A DNA stretch of 64,000 nt, taken from the NCBI RefSeq assembly GCF_001949145.1, contig NW_019091477.1, positions 599,900-663,899 of the forward strand, in the 5' to 3' direction. Positions within the stretch are counted from its first letter, which is position 1; every line of letters begins with the position of its first letter. The notes beneath the pieces are model-generated. The model did no database searches. It saw nothing but the letters and a program-made list of their open reading frames with translations, and was not told where the DNA came from. The stretch comes from Acanthaster planci. Lineage: Eukaryota; Echinodermata; Asteroidea; Valvatida; Acanthasteridae. Positions 1-12,000 of this stretch are shown here, one piece after another. Made by a program: the position numbers and the translations under genes.

Positions 1-1180
1 GAGCAAATCTCAAACAGTAGGTAAAGTCTCACATGTTGCATGTTTCTCCTTTAAGCAATGGATACGTTTTTTATGTACAATGTTTTGTCACTGATTGCTC
101 AGAATTTTGGCGAAAGTTTGGAAATATTCACCACACGTACAGCAGTTACTTGTAAATTATGCAATTAAAGAAAAAGTCCTCGCGTAAACATGAAGCATGC
201 ATATTTTGACACATGGCACAGCCGTGGTTTTGTGCACAATACACATGTACTGCAGATCTGTGACATTTCCCCTTTATCTGAAGTCGCATGTTGGTGTCAC
301 GCAAACATATAGACAGCAGACTATGTCACGCAAGTATAAATGTGCACATGTGCTGGTACACGTACCGGGTACCAGTGTGCACGTACATTCTGAAACCAGC
401 TGGCAAAGGCTAAGTTTTAGCTTTTATATAAACATGTTTTTCATGCAATGGCAGCTGACAGAGCTGTCCTGAAAATGCATCTTTCGGCCAAAGCAAATGC
501 AAATTTATAGAAATTCCTTCCATTTAATTGTTATCAAGGATAGAATGTCAGGGTAATTATTTTCAATGGAAACAGGCATAAATCAATTCCAGACAATATT
601 GATCCTGATGTGTTACCAAAAAAATGTCATGGCGTGTCGTTGTATTGCGCATGCAATTTGAATTTGGTGTAACCGCACTTCCCAAATTTAGTAAAATTTT
701 AAATAAATCATTTTTGAATAGCTCAAATATGGGATGTTATTTAATTATGAAAATTCACATGTCATATTATTACTAGAAAAGTAAACAGAAAAGGCTATGG
801 CAGACAAAAAACTTTCAAGGGTTACAGAATGTCAACGGCTGCATGATTCCCCAAATCCAATGTAAGAAACCACGATGTTCAACCAATTACTCAGCAGCAT
901 ATCTGATCTCTAAAATAAAAAACATAAAAGCCTACCAAGAAGCACAAATCAGAAGGCCTAAAAGATCTTTTAAAATGACATTTTTTATTATAAGGCATCG
1001 GATAAAATTACAAGTTTGTAAACATCACTCAAATATAATTAACATATAGCTCAAGCAAAATTGCATGTAAATTATGCTTCAACCAACACATCAATATGAA
1101 ATGAACTGATGATTTTTACCACAATCATCGCCAACATATGGGGTAAAAATTCGATTTGGGGCGGGACTTCAAAAGGATAC
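1..1180 (-). other. Tomosyn intron 2 (partial), no coding signal
   Basis: This is non-coding DNA downstream of the exon 2 donor. I found no reading frame with tomosyn similarity, so the next exon is probably off the left edge. It is AT-rich with scattered ACATGTAC-like words and nothing else I can assign. Confidence 0.6.
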
Positions 1181-1278
1181 ATTCGTAGGGAGCCGTTTTT
1201 CGTGCCGACGGCCAAGATGTTCTGCACCGGGTCGTAGGCCATCGACGTAGGTTCGTATGGAAATCCATGGCGAACGAC
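1181..1278 (-). CDS. STXBP5: Tomosyn coding exon 2
   Basis: The acceptor is a pyrimidine-rich stretch ending ctgcag. The exon starts in phase 0 with GTC GTT CGC CAT and encodes VVRHGFPYEPTSMAYDPVQ followed by NILAVGTKNGSLR, the first WD40 blade. The donor is gtatcc after CGAAT, leaving two bases that would complete a codon with the next exon, which is off the window. Reading on past 1181 loses family similarity, which supports the donor. Confidence 0.88.
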
Positions 1279-1636
1279 CTGCAGGAGAAAAAAATGGAGA
1301 CGGAGAAAATGTCTCAATTTTAGAACAAGATCGAGATGGAATCCAGCTCACAGGGGCAGCAGGCTCAAACTTGGGCGAGCAAAAGCTGCGCAAAGGTCCA
1401 AAAGAGCCTGACAGCTGTTGCCAAAATAACCGAGGCCCAGTTTTGAGAGGGCCCTCGATGCGTTGGGAAAAGGACGGGTCAGAGACAGCGGTAACAACGG
1501 GTCGCGCACCCACCTTGCATACGGTGAAATGTTCACAGCTCAGAGTCTCTGCGATTTCGGTCTCTCCTTTCGGCGACGAATTCGACGAGCCCGAGGTGAG
1601 CCCATCCAGCACCTTTTTAAAAGGGAAACGCTTCAT
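1181..1636 (-). CDS. STXBP5: Tomosyn (STXBP5/STXBP5L family), 5' part of gene, coding exons 1-2
   Basis: Tomosyn is a cytosolic WD40-repeat protein of the Lgl family that binds syntaxin/SNAP25 through a C-terminal R-SNARE-like motif and restrains vesicle priming. Only the N-terminus is in the window. Coding exon 1 is 1514-1636 (41 codons) and exon 2 is 1181-1278 (98 bp, ending after two bases of a codon). Exon 1 reads MKRFPFKKVLDGLT with a Ser-rich stretch and then ETLSCEHFTVCK. Exon 2 gives VRHGFPYEPTSMAYDPVQ, ILAVGT and SLR. These match, in order, the start of vertebrate tomosyn and its first WD40 blade. The ATG at 1634-1636 has A at -3; the frame stays open upstream but has only a GTG there. 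Borders are AAG|gtgggt, ctgcag|GTC and CGAAT|gtatcc. The remaining exons, including the SNARE motif, lie left of position 1, so completeness cannot be judged. STXBP5 cannot be separated from STXBP5L; an invertebrate is expected to carry one pro-orthologue. Confidence 0.9.
1514..1636 (-). CDS. STXBP5: Tomosyn coding exon 1
   Basis: This exon has 41 complete codons from the ATG at 1634-1636, ending in phase 0 at AAG followed by donor gtgggt (1513 downwards). The KVLDGLT core followed by Ser/Gly residues and the EHF-x-x-CK end are the hallmarks of the tomosyn N-terminus. Confidence 0.9.
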
Positions 1637-4600
1637 GCTGCACACCTCAACCCTGTGGCCCTGGGGGTTCGGGGAGATACAAAATCCTCAGGAAATCTCG
1701 GTATTTTCCATGATCGACATTGTTATTTTTCGCAAGCCAGGCCCCTCGCTTCGGCCGCTGCTGTCATCTCGTTGTGTGGGATTTATAATGCGCCGTGCAT
1801 ACAGTGTGTAATACGGGTACCGGTGCAGACGTCGATACGGTCGAGGCGCTGTTTTGCATTATTGGTATTGAGCATATGGAGCGCGAAATGTTTCAGGTTT
1901 GACAACGCAAGAAAAACATGCCCAGGATGTTCACATGTATTTTTCGTTCCTTTATTTTGTCCAAGGTACACCCCAGCAACCGATGCTGGTTTTCGTTGGG
2001 GGTCCTGCGATAAGACAAAAATCAAAAACCGATTAAAATTTGTAAATAGTCACCAAATGCAATAAATCTAAGAGCAAAGAACAAGCCAACCTCAAAACTA
2101 AATGAATAAAATATGATGCTGAGAAAAGTAACTAAAATAAAGAAACATCTCAATATTATGCAGACTCCNNNNNNNNNNNNNNNNNNNNNNNNNNNNNNNN
2201 NNNNNNNNNNNNNNNNNNNNNNNNNNNNNNNNNNNNNNNNNNNNNNNNNNNNNNNNNNNNNNNNNNNNNNNNNNNNNNNNNNNNNNCATCTTATAAAGAA
2301 ACATGACTCTATGTTTACAAGACAGAGAGGCTGAAATAAACATGATATCAGATGTACAAATATATGTCTGAACAAAATTTAAATTGAACAAAAGAAAAGT
2401 AACTATATACACGTAAAACAGACTAAGAACTGAAAAAAATGAAAATATTAAAAAATATTGTGGTGGAAGATAAATATGGAGATCAAAAAATGCTTTTAAA
2501 ATGGTAATAACGGAGAAATTAAACATTCATAAAACAGTGAAGAAGATCTGTAAAACAGGAAGGGAGCATGAGACTCTGAGTTGGGCAAAGAGACAATTCC
2601 AAATGTTAGCATTCTTGACTGCCAAACTGTGATAGTAAGTACATGTACTCATTTGGAGATGGGATCCTTCAAAGTTGCATTCCGTATTCTGTCTCAGGTC
2701 TTGTACTGTTCAAATATGTAGGATGAGAAATCAGTCAAGTTATTGGGAAATGAGAACTCCTTGATTCCTAAGAGCCCCAAACCAATAATATTTACATGTA
2801 AAGTGATTTCTCAAAAATGTTACAGACAACATATTTGTTTTTGTTTTACCAGCGTTGGTTTAAAATGTTTTGTTACCACCCCAAGACCCAGAGAATGAGC
2901 AATGATAGAAATTGATTGAAAATCTCCATTATAGGAAATGATTATTCACTTACAGGAGCACTTCACAACACGTGCATATTGTTATGTACTACATGTACAG
3001 CAAACACTACTTGGCTTGGTGCAGCCACAGTCGCTTTGTTATCGTTTGTTTGCCTTTTTATGTTTAACACATGCACAAGCACAAAAGGCATTCTAATAGC
3101 TCATACAAATCTTTACAGAAAAACGTCGGGCTCCAATCCTGTGGGATACAATAGAATAGATACTGCTTAATCTCTGATGCTTGGTTTTAAAAAAAAAAGC
3201 ATTCTGCCTGACAAAGTCTACAAACAAAATGTCATTTTTTTCTCCACGAAGCATTTTGCATTATAGAGATTTCCATCTGCCCTTCAACTTCAGCTTTTAA
3301 GGTTTAATATGAGAAGGCAAAATTGATACGGTACATGTAAGTAATTTTTAAAAAGTGATCGCTTGAAAACTGGACTTCAGAAATGACAGACAGAATATTT
3401 GAAAAACGTCCCATTGGTTTTTTCTTGTCACTTTTGCACTCCATATCTTGTAAATATAAAATCCCGGATGACCGTACCTCCTCCAGCTTGCTGTTGGAAT
3501 TGGGTTGGATGCGAGGAGAAACGGGGAGGAAGATGCGGATTCATCTTCCAGATGGCACCACCTGTTTCAGATGATAAAGGAGACAGGTGTCGTTTTTAAA
3601 AGGGGCGGGGAGGCCAGGGAAGATGGAAAGAGATGGTTACAAAACGACAGCTCAGGCATCAACGATCGCTGTATCTCTCTTAATCTGCCGGATTACTATG
3701 GCCACGTGAGATGAGCGAAAATGAGGTGTGGTGGTGGTTCATTTGTTTTGCGTATCATTTGGAAGCAGACCTGTCTAAAGGTGCGGGATTTGTAATGAAG
3801 AGCCAGCAGATGGAGTGTGAACTTTGTATTCAAACTGTCTGCAAGCCTTGTCTGGCATAATCCTGTGGGGGGGGGCATCTTCATTATTAAAAGGTACTAT
3901 CTGAAGCATAAAACAAAACAAAAAATGAAAGTCTAAGGGGAAGACCCTCGTCGGCATTGTAAAGGAAATAAAGAGGAATTACCACTAGCCTAACATTTGG
4001 TAAGGGTTAGAGCATTTCGCTTCTTTTATAAGTTGATTATAAATGAATTTTTCGGAGCGGTATTTTTAAATCGGCTCCTGAAATTTTTCGTAGGGAATGG
4101 GGGCGCACTTCAACAATTTAGGCAGGTTCTTCTAGTCTGGTATACAAAATGCATATAATGAACATGAATAGCCGAGTCTGAGGTGAGACTAAAATTGCGG
4201 AACGCTGGCTCAGAGAGAGGTGAGACAGAGAGGTATTGATCGACCGAGGCCTAATTAATTCCAATTTCTAGAAAACAAGTAAGAATTTCCAATTTTATCC
4301 TTGCGTCAGCTAAGTATATTGTAGTTTGCAAAATGTGCTCGAACGTACTACAGTACCAACGTTCATGATGATTGAGCCAACATGGCCAAGCCGTTTTGCG
4401 CTACTGTAAAGTTATGGTAACTAGTGCCTTCTCCTGCAGACTGGGGCTATAAACTGCAAATCCCCCTTATTTATATATCGGTGGTTTGATGGGGTGATCG
4501 AGTGATCCATACACGCAAACGGGGTTTTATAGAAGGCATTTTCGCGGAGTCTCCACTTTTTGTATTGACCGTCGCGTTGTGGGGATGAGGAACGCGGCGG

Positions 4601-5928
4601 TAGTCCTGCATGTCCAGTGTGGGGCTAGGCTACTTACAACAACTTAACCTCAAGCATGTCAAGGTTACACTGTCGGGTTCATCGTACATTAGGGGTCGTG
4701 TGGATAGTATGGGTACTGACTACTGTTCGCCACACTGTCCAAGACTGAGTAGGCTAGCTGGTGCCATGGCTAAGCCTTAACCTCCAAACACACGCGTACA
4801 CGTCACACTGCATTTCCATTCCATTTGAACATCTTGAATGAGGCACTGTTTTGAGGGAGTTCGTCATGTTCGTACGGACTACATTTGTACATGTACGCAA
4901 CATTAACAGTACATTCATAAACAAACTTTTTCGATAATTCACAAGGCATTGTCGATTTAGATGGCAAATAAGCAAGGCGAAAATATGCACAATTGTAATA
5001 TACAAAACATTAATGTGTTTCTATTTTATTAAACTCCAATTCAAGCCTTGCTCTTTCTAAAAACCAAGCAAACTGTTCCACTGTAAGCCTCAAAATTTAA
5101 AGCTCACCAAAGAAAGAAAATTTGAGAAATTCCTTCCAAGAATACCAGTTTTTATCTTGGATTTATAAGATCATGACTATAAATAATGAAAGTATTTTCC
5201 AATCAGAATCAGGACCTAAAGCTCATTCATTTCACATGACCGATCATGTTGATTTTCCAGGCTAGAGTGACTGGTTCCTGTTTAAAAAGACAATTACTGA
5301 TTTTTTTGCTGGAAAAAATTCCATTTAAGGACCATAGGATGCCACTTATCTTTCCCATCTGTAAGCAATAAAATGTCTGAAAAGTCAAATTTTTTTCACA
5401 AGTAAAAATATTTAGGCATTCACTTAGAAAACACTGTTTTCCAGGCCATTCCCCCGTAGGGTTATGTATAAAATGCATAGCTTTGTTTATTTTAAAGGCA
5501 AGATGTCCATATCTGGATAGCACATAAATATAGGGCCTACGTACACGGTATGTGCTCACCACCAAGTAGAACTTGACAACATTGATTACTGAACATGGTA
5601 GCAACTTTCACCCCACTGTGTAAGTTGTGTAAACTTAGGAATATGGAAGAATATGGAACTCTTTGACTTGCTTTGTGTTCTCCATTGAAGGACAAGTACA
5701 CAGTCAAGTTTGAAAAGCTGTTCATGAAACTTGAAAATCAAGGTGGTCGTACACGAACTCTTTCCATGTAATTCAGTGTTGTTGAATTTATTTCCCTTTC
5801 TGTATTTCCATGGAGGGAATGCTCTTTTTCTCCCTTGTGTGTCTGTTTTATGTCATTTAAAGCGGCCCTAATGTAGATCCACTTTCGTCACATTTCATTT
5901 GGTAGCCCCCCGGAAGTTAAAGAAAAAA
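1637..5928. other. Divergent intergenic region between tomosyn and HTATSF1
   Basis: About 4.3 kb separates the two start codons, which face away from each other, so the segment should hold both promoters and the 5' untranslated exons. I see no TATA box placed convincingly for either gene. It includes the assembly gap at 2169-2286 and AT-rich unassigned sequence. The open frames here are short and without family similarity. Confidence 0.6.
2169..2286. other. Assembly gap (118 N)
   Basis: This is a run of 118 unresolved bases. Open frames drawn through it are artefacts. The flanking DNA is A-rich, so a simple repeat probably collapsed here. Confidence 0.99.
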
Positions 5929-6072
5929 ATGGCCGATGACGAGGACTTTGAGAGACAGCTCCAGCTGGAAAAGGAAGAGCAGTACAAACAGGAGCAGGGC
6001 TACACCTACACTGACCCCAACGACGGCACAGTCTACGAATGGGACACGGGGAAACAGGCCTGGTTTCCAAAG
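5929..6072 (+). CDS. HTATSF1: HTATSF1 exon 1
   Basis: 48 codons, starting in an A-run (aaaaaaaATGG) and ending TTTCCAAAG|gtaaga. It encodes a charged, Gln-rich start and the YEWDTGKQAWFPK block, which aligns with the human YEWDLDKKAWFPK region. In-frame codons upstream of the ATG have no family similarity. Confidence 0.92.
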
Positions 6073-9000
6073 GTAAGAATATACCAAGATTTGCATTGAT
6101 CTCAGCTGTCCAAAACTCCAGCCGTAGACATTGCACCACCCTCATGCCATGTCTGTTGAAGGAACTGTTTTTGCCAGGTCAAGATGAAGGTCCTTTTTTT
6201 TTTCCTACTCAGAGTTTGAAATTGTTTGAATGCATTTTCGTAACCTCTCTCGTGTTTGCTTGATGTTAGGATTCCTAGTTGATTGACTCGTTCCGCGCTG
6301 GACTCGTCTAGGCTTACTCCTCCAAAAACTAGGCTGTCTTTTGCTGGCGAGGGGATGTTTTCTGTGGCTGGTCCCCATCTCTGGAACCAGCTTGAAGTTT
6401 ATCTTAGAGAGTCTAGGAATGTGGAGACCGGGCTGAAGATGCACCTCTCTAAACAAGTTTTTTTGTTTCTTAGTATTGATTTTGATTATGGTACATGTAG
6501 GTTATATTTATTTATCTATATTTTGATGTACAGTCCCTGGGAGCAGTTTGATGGATTGGGCGCTTTATAAATGTCAATTACTATTATTGTTATTATTATT
6601 AAGAATGATCATAGATTAGCCAGTGTGTTATCATTGATAACGCAACCTCTGACACATGGTCACCTCAGGGCACGTTTGAGCGAAAGCTAAAGTTAACCGT
6701 AGTTCACCCGACACGGTCTGTTCGATGGATGGGCTGGACCCTTCCACTGGACAAGTTAGAACCAGGCCTCAGGCGTGGTCACACCGCTGGTTATCAGCAG
6801 CGGGTTTCATCTATTGGGATCCACGGAAGGAACCATTCACAAGAAAATATCGTACTAGAAGTGGAACGGCAGAATGCAAGTGATGACGGAATTGTACGGC
6901 GTAGTTCAAGTGGGAACATTCAGGCTGTGCTTTTGCGCACGCTCATTGTTGAAGAGCAAACTAGTGGTTGAACTGGAGCCGCTGTTGGATCCTGTGGTGG
7001 CTGGCGACCACAGACTTTGAGGTTGTTAGCCCTGGGTAGGCAAACCGCTTTGACAAATGGTGCAGACTGATGAGTCTGGCAGATTTTGTTGTCGACATAT
7101 ACCACAGGGTTAGGGTTGAGGCTATCAAATAGGGTCACCATTTGTGTTCATTCCGCTGACATTATCTCAGGTGGATGAAGATTTCCTCGCTGCATACCAA
7201 GCCAACTATGGCGTCAACACTGACGAGCAGAGCGTGAAGTCCTACTACGAGCAGTATGCGGCCCAGCTGGCATCGGAACAGCCCAAACTGGAGAACTCGG
7301 AGAGCGAGGAAGAAGACGACGATGACGATGATGATGACGACGATGATGAAAACCCAGAGGGGGCAAAGAAGTTCGGAGCAGAAGAGCCCAAGAAGGAAGC
7401 AGGGGAGGGGCAGAAGGCCAAGGGAGCCCAGAAGAGGAAGGCGGAAGAAGGTAGATTTTCCTTGAACCTAACTTCTTTTGTAGAACTGAGAGTATTAGGG
7501 GATCAGGCTGGTGTAGTGGCTCTTTCCTCACCTTCCGCCTCTGTTGCTTGGGTTCGAATCCCACCTAGGTCAGCACGTGAATTGGGTTTTCGGTCCCTAC
7601 CTGATTTTACAGGCTTTCCCTGGATAAATTCACCCAGGGTATTCCACCCACCTCCAAAACTGACCATTTCTTCATCGTGAGGGCCCGCAACTAATCAGCT
7701 TCGGATGGACGGGTCACCCTTATTAAAGATGGTATCAGAAACGTTTGCTCTCTGTGATGTAGTAAAACTCCAGATTGTATCTTGTTAAGGCTGTGGCCTA
7801 CTCAGAGAGAATGGCACTGTTTGGCGTACTGGAAAGGGCAAAGAGGAATCGTGTGGCATGTGCATGCTCACTTACGACAATAAGTGGCCCAGAGCGGGAG
7901 GCCAGTGGATGGCCAATTATCACTTGAATGTGCACAAAGAGAAACGCATATCACCTTGCTGTGAGAGGAATGGGCTGGAGTGTTGGAACCTTCCTGAATC
8001 CTCAGAAAATTCCCTGAGCTGGAATCCACTGGTATTTGTCGATAAACTGTTACCAAGGGGTACAAGTTCCATGGAATTACAGTATTTGCTATATCAATAC
8101 TGCATTCCTTCCAACACAGCATGTGCACCCAAACCTTGTCGTTGATTTAGAAGGACTTGGAAAGGCGGGGGTTCACAGAAAAATGACCATACCTGTGTGA
8201 ACCACTTAAGACCTACGCAGGTTAAATCTCATGTCCCCAGTGTGGTTTATGGATGTCTCAAAGATGACTCCTGGACTTGTTTCAAATCCAAGGCACCTGT
8301 GAGGATTATGACTGGCAGGGTAACTGAAAAGGCAAGGCGGCATATGTGAGAATTGCTTGCTCTGTTTTTCCGCTCGCCAAACGATATTCCAGGGTGGTTC
8401 GAGATCGACGACACCAAGAACACCAACGTCTACGTCAGTGGCCTGCCCTTGGACACCACCCTGCCGGAGTTTGAGGAGCTGATGCAGAAGTGCGGGCTGA
8501 TCATGTTTGACGAGGAGAAGCAGGAGAACAAGATTAAGCTATACTTGGATGAGCACGGCAACGTCAAAGGCGACGGCCGCTGCTGTTACTTGAAGGTGAG
8601 AAATGTTCAGAGGGACCTATTTCACAGACCTGCATGGTGCAGAAATCTGCTAAGCGTAGACAAGTTGTGCTTCACAGAAACTGGTTACCAGCCAAAGTAC
8701 TGTGCAGAGCTATATTACATGACACTGGTACCTAGCTCATATTTGCTTATGCCTACATTTACCTAAGCCGAATTGGCAGCTGCATGAGACTGGGTTGTGG
8801 TCGGTGAATGGTTCTTGAGCGTAATCAGCTCAAATGTTAGATTCACCAAGGACCAGTATTTGAAAGCAGTTCATGGTAAGGTGTCACTTAGCAGATTTGT
8901 GTCCCAAGCAACAACCATCCGAGAGCCAGCTATAGGAAATACGTCGCACGTGATATTTTGGCCGGTGATCTGTGTTTGTAGGGCTGCGTCTCGGTGTGCT

Positions 9001-12000
9001 GTAATGTACAGTTAATTTTGCACAGATTGCATTGCCCGTGATCCAGCACAGTGGCTGTGTTTCTTGGGGTTGGACTCAGCAACTTTTCTTGACGTTTCAA
9101 TTTCCTTTTTTTCCCCCTCGTCTGCTTTTCAGAGGGAGTCAGTCGGCCTTGCCGTACAGATACTGGACGACTCCGTCATCCGAGGCCACAAAATCCACGT
9201 CGAGCTGGCCAAGTTTGAGATGAAAGGGGACTACAAGCCGCTGCCAAAAAAGAAGAAGAAGCCGAAGAAGAAAAAGAAAAATCTCCAGGAGAAGTACGAG
9301 TGTGTTTTTTAAATATTCCATATTGTCTAACAGTGGCTCTTGTGCTCTTGCTTAGAAGAAGCTAAAGATGAAAATGAAAAAAAAAGAAAATCCCAGGAAG
9401 AGGAAGATTTCTTCTTTAGTAATAACACGTAGGGTTCAGATGAACAGCTGTCGTTGATCGCCTTTGTGACACCATCAAGAACTGGTTAACATGGGAAATG
9501 TAGTATCCCGGGGTTTTTTTTGTGTGTGCTTCCGCCATTACATTAACAGATCAGAACTTGAAATTACGGTTTGGACATTTGCCGTCTTCTGACCACTTTT
9601 GGTGTCTGACCGAAAGCAGATGTGATCGGGCCATATACCCAAAGAAAATGTAACAACAGAAGGCGCAGAAGCAAAATCCTGGTGTTTTTACTCAGGTTCT
9701 CAAAAGGAGAGGAGAGAGTGTGTTCTCATGTGATGCTATGTCTGATCAGAAGCGGATAATGGTTGAATGGAATTGACCTTCTAAGTATATTTTATCCCAC
9801 CGGGTTTTTATCCCAATTTCTTTCACTGCAAAGAATGTGACCCACTCTGTGAAAATGAGCCTTAAGTCGTCAGAGCCACTTTGGAGTAAAAGGTCCTTTA
9901 GAATAATTTTGCACAGTGTAAATCAATAGGAACCTGAAGCATTTTTCACCATGGAGTATCCACTTTCATCAGGATGCCAAATTGAGTGATGCTTCAAAAC
10001 AAAAAACTCAATTTGCTCTTTCCAATACAAATGAAAACTCGAAAAGTGGCTCTGGCGACTTAAGACTCATTTGCACAGAGTGGGTCACAGATGTGAACCA
10101 GTAATGGCTGGCCAATAAGATGTAATTGTTATGTCTGTTGTTGTTGGTAAAGGTTGCTAGATTGGAGGCCGGAGAAGAAGTTCCATCAGCGTAAGAGAAA
10201 CGAGCAGGTGGTCATCATCAAGCATTTGTTCCACCCAGATGAATTTGAGGTGAGTCTTCTCATTTCATGTTACTTTTGAAATTGTTTCGCTGATGTGAAT
10301 GCTTTGTTTGCTCGTGGTCTCTCGTCTGCTGACGTTTATCAAATGCTGCCCTCCAAGATCCTTCCAAAACCACCATGAAATTGTCCAGGGTTTTATACCG
10401 GTAAGATTAATGAAGGTAGAGCCAAGACGTAATATGACATGGGGTTTGATGCTCCCGTGAAGATTCTGTAGCATGACCATGCCTGTGGTTTCTGCGTAGC
10501 GGAGGATCCTCCAGGACCCAGAAGGGCTCTAGCAAAAATACCGATAAGGCATAGGGCCGCTGTAATGTATGATGTGTCATTTTAGTCGTCTGTGACTTTA
10601 ACACGATGGAATGTTTTCCTTCAGTGCGGAATTAACCACTTCCTGCAGGGCGACCCTTTTTCGAGCACATAGGTTTTATATGCAGAGCCAGGGAGCCCAG
10701 AACTGAGGCAAAAGAGTTGGGCCTTCTAAGACCGTGCTCAGCTCAAAAGACTGAGCTGCTGGACATTACCAACAGTATTTCGCTCTCAATAGTGGAGATA
10801 ATCCAGCCTTATTTTGAAAAAGTGTACTATGGTTCGGGGCATTTAGAGTGAGCGGATTACCACCGGGGACAAATGCTCTCCACCACCACAGCGATGAGCC
10901 ACACAGCACCGCTGGACGCTAATCTGGCCCCTATTGAAAAGAGGTCAGCAGTGCACTGTGCCGGTTTCGGGAACAAAAGAATCTTACGTAATATCCCACA
11001 ATCTGGGCTCTTTTTCCAAGGCTGCAGGCCTGGCTGAAATATTCAAAAGTCAATGAAGGGCACCTGCCAGCTTTAGAGTAGTGCTCAAAGAGTCCTTCAT
11101 GTGGGTGTAAACGGCCATAAAATGAAATGATGAATTTTTGAACAATTTTGAAAACGGAAAATCTTGAAAAGGACCCGGCATCTTGTCTTGCTCAAGAAAA
11201 ATCCACCCGGCAGCAAGTGGTTAAGAACTATTAGTTCTCAACAGTTCTTGACACTTGAAGCACAAGGTTCCAGTGGAGTTAATATACTACAGAACTGCAG
11301 TTTGCATCCTGCCTAACTGAAGAAATACACTTTGGATGTTACGTTGGGATCTGTCTGCAGATGTGTAGCTATTTGAATCTGCACTGAATCCTATCTAACT
11401 GAAGAAATGCACTTTGGACGTTACGTTGGGATCTGTCTGCAGATGAGTAGCTATTTTAATCTGCACTGAATCCTGTCTGGAGCAAATGACAAATGCTTGG
11501 GAGACTGCTTTGGTAGTTTTGGCTTCTAGCAGTAGAGGGTGCATTTCTGAGCCACCATTAGGCTGTGCCTGAGAGAGACCGTGTCCGGATTGCTTGGCTG
11601 CGGCTTGGAATCACACACGAGTATACAGTAGCGGCTGCATCCATGTCCCATAGACACGTGTGTCATATCAAGTCATAGCCAAGTAAGTTGCACACAGTGT
11701 TTACTTGTCACAGCCGGGAGTAACACTGCTTGTGGCAGCCACTGGCCAATAACCGCAGAGGCAACTTTTCTTTGGAGGAAGTGGGGTACTGCCTTTGACA
11801 GACGAGGGCGCTATATCCACCTTCTGCTTGCAAAGCCTGGCTTGATACATGCAGTTACCTCAGGCAGAATTGAACCTCGTCGGGGTAGCAGAGTTAGGCA
11901 ACGTGTGATGTTGGAGAAACCGAGAAAGCCTTGACTTGTAGGCATAAGGGCCAAAAGGAAAGTTTGAGGCCTACATTTTTAATCACAGTCAATCTTTATG

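Larger units (their letters stand above)
9294..10152 (+). other. HTATSF1: HTATSF1 intron 4
   Basis: 859 bp with GT/AG borders. It contains a degenerate copy of the lysine-codon stretch at 9356-9406 and a 254-bp inverted-repeat element at 9836-10089, described separately. Confidence 0.8.

Noticed and set aside
1257-2065. Overlapping open frames of 184 and 200 codons on the plus strand
   Set aside because: They are antisense to the tomosyn exons, differ in frame, and show no recognisable domain.
2022-2526. Open frames spanning the run of N
   Set aside because: Unresolved bases are translated as X; the ends are AT-rich low-complexity peptide.
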